Shown here: positions 36,941 through 46,021 of the stretch, piece after piece
Numbering within the stretch: the stretch's first letter is position 1
Layout of the letters: every line of letters begins with the position of its first letter
NCBI GenBank assembly: GCA_020632925.1
Contig: JACKER010000008.1
Span: 1 to 64,000 of the forward strand
Source of the DNA: Alphaproteobacteria bacterium
GTDB lineage: Bacteria; Myxococcota_A; UBA796; GCA-2862545
DNA: 64,000 nt
Reading direction: 5' to 3'
Program-made: the position numbers and the translations under genes
Notes under the pieces: generated by a model
The model's input: only the letters and a program-made list of their open reading frames with translations
What the model was told of the DNA's origin: nothing
Database searches by the model: none

Positions 36941-38725
36941 TCACAGGGCGTCGTCCTGTCGTTCCTCGATCCACCGCTCGACCTGCCGATCGAGCGCGGG
37001 CAGCGAGACCGCACCCTCCCGCAGCACGGCCGCGTGGAAGTCGCGGGGATCGAACCGATCGCCGAGCGCCTCCTCCGCCTCGGCGCGCAGGGCGGCGATC
37101 CGGAGCTGACCGGTCTTGTAGGCGAGCGCCTGCCCGGGCCAGGTCACGTAGCGGTCGACCTCGTTGCGCACGTTGTCCGGCGACAGCGCGGTGTTCTCGA
37201 GCAAGAAGGCCTCCGCCTGCTCGCGCGACCAGCCCATCGCGTGGATGCCGGTGTCCACGACCAGCCGGCTCGCGCGCCACGTGTCGAAGGAGAGCATCCC
37301 GAGGCGGGACAGGTCGGAGCTGTACAGGCCCATCTCGTCGGCCAGCCGCTCGACGTACAGCGCCCACCCTTCCACGAAGGCGGTGGAGCCCCCGTAGCGA
37401 CGGAACGCCGGCAGGTCGCCCGCCTCACGGGAGACCGCGATCTGGAGGTGGTGGCCCGGGACGGACTCGTGGAACGCGAGGACCTCGGCCTCGAAGCGCG
37501 GGCGCGTCTCCGGGCGCCACGTGTTCACGAAGTAGGTGCCGGGGCGATCGGGCGACATCGGCTCGTACCAGGCGATCGTGGTGTACGGCGCGAGGTACTC
37601 GGGGACCACGTCCACCCCACACGGCGTCGCGGGCACGAGCCCGATCCACTCGGGGACGGCGGCCTGCGCGCGCTGCAGCGCCTCCTCGGCGGTCGTCCGC
37701 ACCTCGTCCGCCGTCGAGAAGCGGAGCGACGGATCGTCTCGCAGGCGACCGATGATCTCCGCCAGAACCGAGGTCCCGAGCACCGTCTGCCCGAGCTCCC
37801 GCATCTCGGTGTGGATGCGCTCCAGCTCGTCCAGCCCGGTCTGGTGCAGGTCCGCTGGGGTCGCGCCCGTGAGCGTCGTGTGCTCGCGGATCAGCGCGGC
37901 ATAGCAGGCGTCGCCGTCGGGCATCGCGCCCAGCCCGATGCGGTCGCCCGTCGTCGCCACCGGGAGGATCTCGTCGCGAAGCAGGTCCCGGTACCGCCCC
38001 AGCGCGGGCAGGACGCCCTCGGTGAGCAAGGTGCGCGCACGGTCGGCGCGATCCGGTGCCGCCTCCGCCACGGCCGTGAACGGCTTCCACGCGTCGACGG
38101 GCTTGGCGAGCGCCTCGTCGAGCATGGCGAGCACACGCTCCACGCTCTCCCGGTTCGACACGCGGCCAGCGGCCAGGCCCTGGCGCAGCCGCGCGGTCAC
38201 CACGTCCGTGCGCGGCCCGAACGCGACGTACCGGGCGAGGAGCCGATCGACCGCCTCGGGTGTGCCGAGCGAGGCGTGCTCGACGAGATCGTGCAGCGCG
38301 ACGAGCTCGTTGGACCGCGCCGAGAGGTTCCACTCGGCGAAGCGGCAGACGCGACGACCATGCTCCGCGCGCAGCTCGTCCAACAGCAGATCACGCGTCA
38401 GGCGATCGCGGACCGGCAGCATCTCGTCCGGCATCATCACCAGCTCGAGCTCGAGACGCCCCAGCCGCTCGAGCCACGCGCGCTCCGCGGCCTCGCTCGC
38501 GTCGGAGAGCTGGTCGTCGAACCGGTGGTCGCCGAGCGACGTGGCCCACTCGGGGTTGCGGCGCAGCGACGCCTCCCAGTGCGCCTCGAGGGAGGCGGCC
38601 AGCGAGGGGTTGATCACACCGGCGCTGGCGACCGAGCGAGAGGCTGCGTCGATCGGCTCGTCGGGGAGGTCAGGGGCCACCGTCGCCCGGTGGGCGCAGG
38701 CGGCGAGCAGCGGCAGGATCCACAT
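36941..38725 (-). CDS. DUF885 family metallopeptidase-like lipoprotein
   Basis: 594 aa. The N-terminus MWILPLLAACAH has a lipobox (LAAC), so it is probably membrane-anchored. The zinc-peptidase-like motif HESVPGHHLQ is at about 430, followed by GWALYVERLADEMG and DTGIHAMGW, all standard for DUF885. The family is mostly uncharacterised and is thought to cleave peptides. The stop lies just upstream of the sucA start, so the three genes form one transcription unit, perhaps by chance rather than function. Confidence 0.87.
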   Translation of the reverse strand: MWILPLLAACAHRATVAPDLPDEPIDAASRSVASAGVINPSLAASLEAHWEASLRRNPEWATSLGDHRFDDQLSDASEAAERAWLERLGRLELELVMMPDEMLPVRDRLTRDLLLDELRAEHGRRVCRFAEWNLSARSNELVALHDLVEHASLGTPEAVDRLLARYVAFGPRTDVVTARLRQGLAAGRVSNRESVERVLAMLDEALAKPVDAWKPFTAVAEAAPDRADRARTLLTEGVLPALGRYRDLLRDEILPVATTGDRIGLGAMPDGDACYAALIREHTTLTGATPADLHQTGLDELERIHTEMRELGQTVLGTSVLAEIIGRLRDDPSLRFSTADEVRTTAEEALQRAQAAVPEWIGLVPATPCGVDVVPEYLAPYTTIAWYEPMSPDRPGTYFVNTWRPETRPRFEAEVLAFHESVPGHHLQIAVSREAGDLPAFRRYGGSTAFVEGWALYVERLADEMGLYSSDLSRLGMLSFDTWRASRLVVDTGIHAMGWSREQAEAFLLENTALSPDNVRNEVDRYVTWPGQALAYKTGQLRIAALRAEAEEALGDRFDPRDFHAAVLREGAVSLPALDRQVERWIEERQDDAL

Positions 38726-38764
38726 CGATGAGCTCCCCGCCGCACGTATGATGGCCCGCTGCGG

Positions 38765-39850
38765 ATGGCCCACGTGAACCCACCTCCCCTCGCCGGCATC
38801 CGGGTGCTCGATCTCACCTGGAATCTGCCCGGCCCGTACGCCTCCTTCCAGCTCGCCTCCCTCGGCGCGGAGGTGACCAAGATCGAGCCACCCAGGGGCG
38901 ATCCGGCGAAGCACGTGCCGGGCCTGTACGAGCCGCTGAACCGCGGCAAGCACGTGATCGTGCTGGACCTGCGCGAGGAAGGCGATCGGCGGCGGCTCGA
39001 GGACCTGATCCGCGAGACCGACGTGGTGCTCGAGGGCTTCCGTCCCGGGGTGGCCGAGCGGCTGGGCTGCGGTCCGGACCAGGTCGCGGCGCTGAACCCA
39101 CGCGCCGTGTACTGCTCGATCACGGCGTTCGGACGCACGGGAGAGCGAGCGCCCCTGCCCGCCCACGACCTCAACGTCCAGGCGCTCGCGGGGGCCTGCC
39201 ACCTCGCGCGGGACGCGAGCGGGCGCCCGCACGGGATGCCGCTGCCCATCGCCGACCTGTCGGCCTCGATGGCGGCGGTGAGCTCGATCTGCGCCGCGCT
39301 CCTGGCGCGAGAGCGCGACGGTCGCGGGCGGGCGCTGGACGTGGGGATGCTGGACGCGATCCTCTCGTGGACGGTGCTGTGGTCACGCGGCGTGGACTTC
39401 GCCGGCGAGGTGCGACGGCGGGCACCGCCGCGTCCGGACGTTCGCTGGTCCGCCGGCTGGCGGAGCGCCTGGACCGCCAACGCCTGCACGCCCTGCCCCA
39501 CTACGACCTGTTCCGCTGTCGGGACGGGCGCTGGCTCGCGCTGGGCATCGTCGACGAGGACCACTTCTGGCGGCTGCTGTGCGACCAGCTCGGGCTGCCG
39601 GGGTCGCGCGGTGGAAGATGCAGGTCCGCCTGCTCGCGGGCCCCGTGCTGCGGCCGCTGATCGCCGCGCGCCTGCGGACCGCCGACCGCGCCACGTGGCT
39701 CGATCGCCTCGGCAGTGCAGGCGTCCCGGTCACGCCGGTCCTCACGCCCGAGGAGGCGTTGCAGGACGCCGCGGTGCGCGCCCGGATGGTCGAGCCCGAC
39801 GGCGTCCACGTCCGGGCCCCTTGCCGGACGCTCGGCACCCATCCTGATTA
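38765..39850 (+). CDS. CaiB/BaiF-type CoA-transferase (class III), frameshifted
   Basis: The first 220 codons read cleanly as a class III CoA-transferase (LAGIRVLDLTWNLPGPYASFQLASLGAEVTKIEPP, LNRGKHVIVLDL, ITAFGRTG). The frame then changes near 39410-39440 (continuing with HALPHYDLFRCRDGRWLALG) and again near 39605 (continuing with VPVTPVLTPEEALQD). All pieces belong to one protein of normal length, so the gene is intact apart from two indels. Members move CoA between carboxylic acids; the substrate is unknown. The end coordinate is approximate. Confidence 0.8.
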
Positions 39851-39963
39851 CGCCCACCGTACGCCGCTTATCGGGCATTCCGCCCAAAAAGTACTGGTGC
39901 GCGGCCGTGGCACGGGTAAGATGCGCTTCCGCACGACTGCCCGTCGTGCTCCTGGAGGAGCCT

Positions 39964-40554
39964 ATGGACATCCTGAAGTGGAACGCGATGGTGCTGGGGC
40001 TCGTGGCCCTGGTCGCCTGCGGTGGCGACAAGACCGACACCGACACCGACACCGATTCCGACACCGACACCGACGCCGACACCGACTCGGACACCGATGC
40101 GGACACGGACGCCGACTCCGATGCCGACACCGACTCCGACACGGACACGGACGCCGACACGGACGCCGACTCCGACACCGACACCGCGCTCTACATGTAC
40201 GACCTGACCCTCGACGGCACGGGCTACGCCCCGCACGACACGCAGATGATCACCGCCGTCGTCAAGCCGATGGTGCCGCCGACCTGCAGGTAAGCGTTCG
40301 CCTCGCAGTCCATCACCATGGACAGCACCGGCGTCATGCACTTCGACTGGACGAACATCCTGAGCGACGGCCAGGTGTACATCGTCGCGTGGTACGCGGA
40401 CATGGACTCGAGCGGCGCTGCAACCGGGCGACCACCTGTGGACCGCCAACGTGAACGACGTGGGCGGCAACCCACGCCGGTCACTGGCGACCAGGCCGTG
40501 GTGTACGACCACGACACGAACTTCGCCCCGATCCAGGCCTGCGCCCTCTTCTAG
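39964..40554 (+). CDS. Lipoprotein with Asp/Thr/Ser linker, interrupted
   Basis: Starts at ATG 39964 (MDILKWNAMVLGLVALVAC, lipobox LVAC). The linker of alternating Asp with Thr, Ser or Ala covers about residues 25-78. An in-frame TAA at 40291 follows PMVPPTC, but the same frame continues sensibly with MDSTGVMHFDWTN and ends ACALF at 40554. Between about 40425 and 40475 a neighbouring frame gives PGDHLWTANVNDVGGN, so two compensating indels are likely as well. The globular part is unrecognised. Confidence 0.6.
40034..40189 (+). repeat. GACACC-type hexamer repeat coding for acidic linker
   Basis: Tandem imperfect hexamers GACACC/GACTCC/GACGCC encode the Asp-rich linker of the lipoprotein. It is similar to the linker repeat in the minus-strand gene at 9067-9178. 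Confidence 0.85.
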
Positions 40555-40594
40555 GCGCGGACCCGGCGCTCGCGTGATCGCGGGCGCCAACCCA

Positions 40595-40623
40595 CGACCC
40601 CGTCGACGTCCGTCGCGGGGTCG
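40595..40623 (+). terminator. Hairpin, possible terminator
   Basis: CGACCCCG and CGGGGTCG form a perfect 8-bp stem separated by 13 nt, 40 nt after the lipoprotein stop. No T-run follows, so intrinsic termination would be weak. Confidence 0.4.
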
Positions 40624-40698
40624 ACTACACTTCGTGCGGGATCGCGGAGGAGAGCACCCTAGGGTGTCCGCGAGCCCGTTTCACCCCCTGGAGGAGAC

Positions 40699-41280
40699 AT
40701 GAACTACCGCATCGCGTTCGGCGCGCTGGCGACCATCATGGTCGCGTGCTCTGGCGACACCGATTCGAAGCCGACCGATTCCGGCATCACCACGCCGACG
40801 GACACCGAGACCACCAGCTGCTCGACCACGTACAGCGGCCCCGTCACCGTCGAGGCCGCCTCCGTGGCCTGCGCCGGCACCGACGTGACCATCGACATCG
40901 AGACGGCGGGCTGGACCTCGGCCGGTCGCGTCCACCAGCGCGACAACCGCAACAACAACTACTGGTCGGACAACCACGACCTCGCCTCGTACGCGTTCGA
41001 TCCCTGCGGCGCCTACGACATGCTCGACGTGACCCTCGCCACTGGCGCCGCGGTCGCGGACTGGGCCGATGGCGTGTCCACGGTCTTCACCTGCGCCGGT
41101 CACTACGAGGTCGACGTCATGTCCTACGCCGCTGGCGTGTGGGACTTCGACGGCGCCTTCGCCGACTGCCTGGCCTGGGGCTACGACCCGCAGGAGATCA
41201 TCGACAACCCGAACGCCGGGGTGGGCGAGCCCGCCGACTTCGACGTGAGCGGCTGCGTGATCGGCACCAGCACGATGTGA
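40699..41280 (+). CDS. Small secreted lipoprotein, unknown
   Basis: 193 aa, with an intact frame in a region where most genes are broken. Lipobox LATIMVAC near residue 17, Thr/Ser-rich linker to about 37, then a Cys-rich globular part beginning SCSTTYSGPVTVEAASVAC, with cysteines also at about 109, 134, 155 and 187. No family recognised. GGAGGAG precedes the ATG. A strong terminator follows. Confidence 0.7.
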   Translation: MNYRIAFGALATIMVACSGDTDSKPTDSGITTPTDTETTSCSTTYSGPVTVEAASVACAGTDVTIDIETAGWTSAGRVHQRDNRNNNYWSDNHDLASYAFDPCGAYDMLDVTLATGAAVADWADGVSTVFTCAGHYEVDVMSYAAGVWDFDGAFADCLAWGYDPQEIIDNPNAGVGEPADFDVSGCVIGTSTM

Positions 41281-41317
41281 GCTGGGTGCGAGCCTGGCTC
41301 GCGCCCGACCGCACGGA

Positions 41318-41353
41318 CCCCCGGACGCCGATGGCGCCGGGGGTTTCGTGTTT
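41318..41353 (+). terminator. Rho-independent terminator
   Basis: CCCCCGG-A-CGCC / GGCG-CCGGGGG closed by a GAT loop gives an eleven-pair GC-rich stem, followed by TTTCGTGTTT. It ends transcription of the lipoprotein gene at 40699 and overlaps the leader of the next gene. Confidence 0.75.
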
Positions 41354-41373
41354 CCACGGACGGAGGGAAGCGC

Positions 41374-42343
41374 ATGTGGTGGATCCTGGACGCGGCGGCG
41401 GGAACCTGCGTCGACCAGCAGCCGACGGAGCCGCTGGCGATGGTGTCCGGCGCACCCTTCGCGGAGGCCTCGGGTGTCGCGGTCTCGCGCACGCGCGACG
41501 GCATCCTGTTCCTGCACGGCGACAAGGGCGACGAGCCTGCTGATCCTCGCCGTCGACCGGGCGGGCAACGTGATCGACGAGCACCTGCTGACGGACGGAA
41601 CGAACGAGGACTGGGAGGACATCGCCGCGGCCCCTTGCCCCGACGAGGGCGACTGCCTCTACATAGGCGACATCGGCGACAACGACGCGACCCGGACGAA
41701 CATCACCGTCTACGTCGTGCGCGAGCCCGTGGAGGGTGACGACCGCATCAAGAGCATCCGGAGGTACGTCGGGGTGTATCCGGACGGGCCCGTCGACGCC
41801 GAGACGCTGATGGTGCACCCCTGCACCGGCCGCATCCACGTCGTGACCAAGGCGGACGACGGGATCTCGACGATCTTCCGCTTTCCGTTCGACCCCGACG
41901 GGACCACGGTCCTCGAGCAGGTGGACAAGGTCGCGATCGACGCGCCGACGCTCGACGGACGCCAGATCACCGGCGGTGACTGGGACCCCGACGGCGAACG
42001 GGTCGCGCTGCGGGGCTCGGACCGGATCTTCGAGTGGACCACCGATCCGGACCGGCCCAACGGACACTGGAACGACCCGCCGACCGTGCTCGTCGGTACC
42101 ACGGAGGTCCAGGGCGAGGGCCTGGCGTACGGGCTGGACGGCGAGATCGTGACCGTCGGCGAAGGGCCCCATCCCGATGTCCATCTCCCGCTGCGACGAG
42201 CTGACGCCGCTGCAGGGCACCTGCGAGTTCCCGCAGACAGGCCGCAGTTGTGGGTGTGCGTCGGGTCCGCGCGCGCGCCGGGTGCGACACTGCTGGCCAC
42301 GCTCGGGCTCCTGCGGCGACGACGGATCAGATCCGGACGGTGA
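41374..42343 (+). CDS. Exported propeller-like protein with C-terminal anchor, frameshifted
   Basis: The start MWWILDAAAGTCVDQQP belongs to one frame; after about 41535 another frame continues with ILAVDRAGNVIDEHLL, NEDWEDIAAAPCPDEGDCLYIGDIGDN and further repeats. This pattern occurs in secreted beta-propeller-like proteins. Near 42175-42240 the frame shifts twice more around MSISRCDELTPLQGTCEFP. The end, CVGSARAPGATLLATLGLLRRRR, resembles a MYXO-CTERM tail. It overlaps the convergent membrane-fusion gene by 17 bases. Function is unknown. Confidence 0.6.
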
Positions 42344-43327
42344 CCATCTCGTCCGGCGCGACCTGCTGGTCGACGTGGACCACGACGGGGACGCCGTACT
42401 CGGGCCAGTCCGGCAGCCTCCAGAGGTGCGCCGGCAGCGGCTGGGGCCCTGCGCCGACCGACATCAGCGTGCCCGTGATCACCTGCCCCGTCGACCGCCG
42501 GATCGTGGCGGACGAGCCCGCCTCCATACCGGTGACGGAAGCGGCCGGGAAGAACGCGACGATCTCGTCGGTGCTCGTGTGGCGCACCTGGAGCACGGGA
42601 TCCCCCGCGTTCACGACCTCGCCCTCCGCCCGGTAGATCCAGGAGACCTGCCCGTCGATGCCCGCCCGCAGATCCATGCGCGCGATGCGGCCGTCCAGCG
42701 CCTCGATGGAGCGCGTCGCCGCGACCACGGACCAGGGGCCTCCTCACGGAGCGCGTCACGACGGTCGGTGGCCTCGTCCGCGGCGAGGCTGGCAGCGGCG
42801 ACGGCCGAGCGGTTGACCGCGATGCGCGCCTCGACGACGCGGAGCTGGCGGCGCCAGTCCTCGACGGCCTGGGTGCTCGACGCACCCGACGAAGCCAGAT
42901 CCTCCTCGAGCGAGAGCCGCTCGCGCAGGGTCGAGGCGAGCGCGAGATCCTGCTGGAGATCCGCCGACAGTCGAGCTCGGTCGACCAGCATGCCCTGGAC
43001 GCCCTCGGCGAAGCGCCGCGCGTCGTTCATCGCGGCGGCGACGGCGTCATCCTGGATCGCCAGCAGCTCCGCCTCCGCCACCTTCCGAGCCTCGACGAGG
43101 GGCCCCGGGTCGAGCCGCGCGACGACCTGATCGGGGGCGACGACCTCGTGCAGCCCGACAGGCAGCTCCTTGATCCGCCCTGTCTCCAGCGCCGCCACGT
43201 TGATCGGGGGCGAAGCCGTACCGACGCCTTCCGCGCCCGCGCCGTCGAGGGTGCCCCAGACCATGGCCACGAGGAGGCCCGCGCCCCAGATCGCACCGCC
43301 GACGGTCCGTCGCAGCCGGATGTCCAT
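42327..43327 (-). CDS. HlyD-like membrane fusion protein, frameshifted
   Basis: Starts MDIRLRRTVGGAIWGAGLLVA (one inner-membrane helix). A barrel/lipoyl-like half (IKELPVGLHEVVAPDQVVARLDP) and a long helical hairpin (about 70-190) follow. The second half continues after a frameshift near 42735: DLRAGIDGQVSWIYRAEGEVVNAGDPVLQV, then a beta-rich C-terminus. This is the layout of efflux or secretion adaptors, but no transporter gene is next to it. It follows DUF4956 with no gap and may belong to the envelope operon. Confidence 0.7.
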
Positions 43328-43328
43328 C

Positions 43329-44018
43329 TCAGGCCTCCCCGACGCGCGCGGTCGGCAGCAGGGCGACGCCGCTGACACCCAGGGTGGCGGACAGCTCGCG
43401 CACCAGCACGTCGGCGCCGCTCGGATCTCGCAGGTTCACGTCGTACACCAGCTCCTCGGGCCCGTCCGCTCGCCCCTTGCGCGCAGCGGCGAGCTGGAAG
43501 CTGCGGCAGTGCTTGCGGATGGCCCCGGCGACCGCTTCGCGGCCGGTGTCGTCGCCCGCGAAGTGCAGTCGGAGGACGCCCTGCTCCGCCGAGCGCGTCC
43601 CGAACGCGGACCAGTGCAGGAACATGGAGACCAGGCCGATCATCACGGTCGCCGACATGGCGATGTGGAGCATCCGCTGCCGCTCGCCATGCCGATGGCG
43701 ACCGACAGGAACAGGAACACGGCGTCGCGGGCGTCCTTCACCGGGGTCCGGAAGCGGACGATCGCGAGGGCGGCGCCCAGGCCGAACGCCCGCGCGAGCG
43801 GAGTCGCCGACCACGGCCAACACGACCGCGACGACCATCCCCAACAACACCAGCGACTGCACGAAGTTCTGGCTGTACGACAGCGAGCCGTGCGACCAGG
43901 AGTAGAACCAGCCCACTGCGGTGGTCGCCAGCCAGGCGACGAGCAGCCGCAGCAGGAAGTCACTCGTACCGACCGTTCCCCAGTCGGACGTGAACAGGTG
44001 CGTCAGAACGCTGTCCAC
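43329..44018 (-). CDS. DUF4956 membrane protein, frameshifted
   Basis: About 229 aa from GTG at 44018. Several membrane helices (LLRLLVAWLATTAVGWF, LVLLGMVVAVVLAVVG) precede the family core ARAFGLGAALAIVRFRTPVKDARDAV, which lies in another frame (shifts near 43800 and 43675 that restore the original frame). The C-terminus is a soluble alpha/beta domain ending VSGVALLPTARVGEA. DUF4956 genes commonly neighbour VTC-domain and CotH/LTD genes, as here. The function is not established. Confidence 0.75.
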   Translation of the reverse strand: MDSVLTHLFTSDWGTVGTSDFLLRLLVAWLATTAVGWFYSWSHGSLSYSQNFVQSLVLLGMVVAVVLAVVGDSARAGVRPGRRPRDRPLPDPGEGRPRRRVPVPVGRHRHGERQRMLHIAMSATVMIGLVSMFLHWSAFGTRSAEQGVLRLHFAGDDTGREAVAGAIRKHCRSFQLAAARKGRADGPEELVYDVNLRDPSGADVLVRELSATLGVSGVALLPTARVGEA

Positions 44019-44773
44019 CGCTCGCTCCGCTCGAGGCTGCCCCAGGGCAGGTGCCCCGAGCGCAACGCTCCGTTGACGTACTTGCTGCCGCTGATCCGGA
44101 GGAGCCCGAACCGCTGCACGATCCAGCGCATCCAGTCCGGGAAGGCGCCGTTGAACTTCATCTCGACCATCACCGGGGGCCGTCCCATGGGGCGTCCATC
44201 CATTGGGTGTGGTCGGGGACATAGGGGTCTTCGGGGTCCGGGAGCTGCACCTGGAGCGCCGAGTCGAACGTCAGCCGCGCGCCGTCCCCGTAGGCGCTGC
44301 CGTACGCCTCCCGCAGGTACCGGACCCAGAGCCGCGGCCGGAGATCGAGCAGGTCCAACCGGTTGCGGAAGGCCTCGAGATCCGGCTGGTGGGAGGCGCG
44401 GGCGGCGCGGAAGGGCTGTCCGTCGTCGGGCATCTGGCCCAGGCAGAGGGCCTGGACATACCGCCGGTCCATGAGCGCTCGCTGCTTGAGGATCGTCGTC
44501 CCCACGCGGTCCTTGAGCTCCAGGAACACCGGGTCGCTCGCCTCCCACCTGTAGGTCCGGACCCGCACCTTGAACCGGTTGCGCGTGCCGCCGAGGGTCA
44601 TGCGGGCCGTGAGCCAGTCCCAGTCGTCGAAGTAGAGGCTGTTCACCTCGTACAGGCCGTCCTGACCGTACGCGTCGGGCTCGCAGTACACCCGCGTGAT
44701 GTCGCGGATCGGCGCCACACCCTCGGGGGGGCACCAGATACTTGAACTCGTAGCGGGCCAGGAAGGAGGGCAT
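44003..44773 (-). CDS. VTC domain protein (polyphosphate polymerase-like), frameshifted
   Basis: About 256 aa. Opens RYEFKYLVPPEG after a frame change at a run of seven G (44725-44731). It continues with YEVNSLYFDDWDW, VRTYRWEASDPVFLELKDR, YLREAYGSAYGD and ARLTFD. After a second change near 44190 it ends VEMKFNGAFPDWMRWIVQRFGLLR. These basic and acidic motifs line the tunnel of VTC/CYTH-type proteins, which in yeast make polyphosphate; bacterial relatives are largely untested. The ATG directly follows the TAG of the LTD lipoprotein gene. Confidence 0.78.
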   Translation of the reverse strand: MPSFLARYEFKYLVPPRGCGADPRHHAGVLRARRVRSGRPVRGEQPLLRRLGLAHGPHDPRRHAQPVQGAGPDLQVGGERPGVPGAQGPRGDDDPQAASAHGPAVCPGPLPGPDARRRTALPRRPRLPPAGSRGLPQPVGPARSPAAALGPVPAGGVRQRLRGRRAADVRLGAPGAAPGPRRPLCPRPHPMDGRPMGRPPVMVEMKFNGAFPDWMRWIVQRFGLLRISGSKYVNGALRSGHLPWGSLERSERWTAF

Positions 44774-45360
44774 CTACTGGTTCGCCCCCCCCGGGTCGGT
44801 GAGGCGTCCTGCTCCCACGTCGGCCCGCCGTCCGGCATGCGCGCGATCGAGATGTCGGGCACCGCGATACCCATGTCCTCGATGGCGTCGATCAGCGGGT
44901 TGTCCTCGACGTTCGGCCCGTACAGCGCCACGTCCTCGTTCTTGAGGCCGCCGAGCTGGAAGCTCGCGTGCAGCGGCCCGTCGCCCGTGTCACCGTCCGC
45001 GAAGAACACGAGGTAGTCCCCTGCGTCGATCGTGACGCCGGGCGGGATCTGCCACTTGAACTTGTCCTCGGTGTCGTCGCTGATCCACCAGCCCTCGAGG
45101 TCGACCGCGAAGTCGTTCGGGTTGTACAGCTCGAACCAGTCCGGGTACGCGCCCGACTCGTCTTGCAGCGTGGTCGCGTTCTGTGCCATCACCTCGTTCA
45201 CCCAGACCTTGGGGAGCGAGGTCCCGGGCGTCCCGGTCGTGATGGTGGAGCCCGTGTGCTCCGGGGTCGTCTGGTCCGTGGCCCCCTTGTCACCCGAGTT
45301 GCCGCCGTCACAGGCCCACAATCCCAGGGTCAAGACCAACGCCCGTCGCTGGATGTTCAC
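44774..45360 (-). CDS. Lamin-tail-domain lipoprotein, frameshift near the end
   Basis: About 195 aa. Lipobox LTLGLWAC, Thr-rich linker to about 48, then a lamin-tail domain (VWVNEVMAQNATTLQ, YPDWFELYNPNDFAVDLEGW, GDYLVFFADG). LTDs are small Ig-like folds found on secreted proteins. The frame is open into the next gene only because of a C8 run (44785-44792). With a corrected run it would end ANQ-stop (TAG at 44774-44776), one base before the VTC ATG. It heads the LTD-VTC-DUF4956-fusion-protein operon. Confidence 0.75.
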
Positions 45361-45459
45361 GTCGTCGTCTCCTTTCCGTCACTCGGAGGCCATCGTACCA
45401 TTCCCGCCGAGCGTCCGCGCCGTCACCCGAGCGGCGCACGTCACGGTTCGTCTCGGCGC

Positions 45460-45488
45460 TGGTCAACGCTTATGTCGGGCGGTACAAC
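45460..45488 (+). promoter_or_regulatory. Possible sigma-70 promoter
   Basis: TGGTCA (45460-45465), a 17-nt spacer and TACAAC (45483-45488) each match four of six consensus bases. The start site would be about 25 nt before the ATG at 45519. It lies in the 158-bp divergent gap with the LTD lipoprotein gene. Confidence 0.32.
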
Positions 45489-45518
45489 TCGGGACCGACG
45501 TCTTCCATCGAGGTGACC

Positions 45519-45931
45519 ATGTTCTTCGCCATCGCTCTGCTCGCCCCGAACGCCCTCGCCTGCCCCGGCAGCGAGACCGCCAGCAACGAGGCCAACCCGA
45601 CCATGGCGTCGGCCGCCGCCGCAGACCCGACCCACTGCGCCAAGGACGGCGCGCTGATCGGCGGCTGCTGCTCGTACAGCACGAACCTGATGGCGCAGCG
45701 CGTCCACGCGGACGGCGCCGAGACGACCGTGACCGCCTCGCTGCAGAAGATGGACGACATGCTCGCGTCGAAGGTCGCCGCCCCTGGAAGGCGGGTGAGT
45801 ACCGCGTGATCGCCAACGCCGTCATGGAGACGGTGGACACCACCGGGACGCTGTCGCTGACGGGCAAGGCGCTCGAGGTGGACGGCGTGAAGTACTTCCT
45901 GGTCACGGGCGCGACCAAGTCCTCCACCTGA
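45519..45931 (+). CDS. Small exported Cys-containing protein, frameshifted
   Basis: Signal peptide MFFAIALLAPNALAC is followed by an Ala-rich segment and CAKDGALIGGCCSYS. The frame breaks near 45781 at GCCGCCCCTGG. In the next frame it continues WKAGEYRVIANAVMETVDTTG and ends TGATKSST at 45931. Combined length is about 137 aa. No family recognised; the CC pair and the C-terminal beta-strands suggest a small envelope domain. Confidence 0.55.
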
Positions 45932-45946
45932 TCGTGGACGGTGCCA

Positions 45947-45971
45947 CCCCGGATCCTTGCGGGGTCCGGGG
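45947..45971 (+). terminator. Hairpin, possible terminator
   Basis: CCCCGGA and TCCGGGG make a 7-bp stem 15 nt after the preceding stop codon. Flanking GTGCCA/CCAC may extend it. There is no T-run, so confidence is limited. Confidence 0.35.
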
Positions 45972-46021
45972 CCACGGTTACTCGGCCGGGAATCCGGGTT
46001 CCTCTCCCGGCTGGAGGCGAC

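Noticed and set aside
45779..45810. TGA after the frame break in the small Cys protein, as a second selenocysteine codon
   Set aside because: The continuation of the protein lies in a different frame, so the TGA is not in the real frame; an indel explains it.
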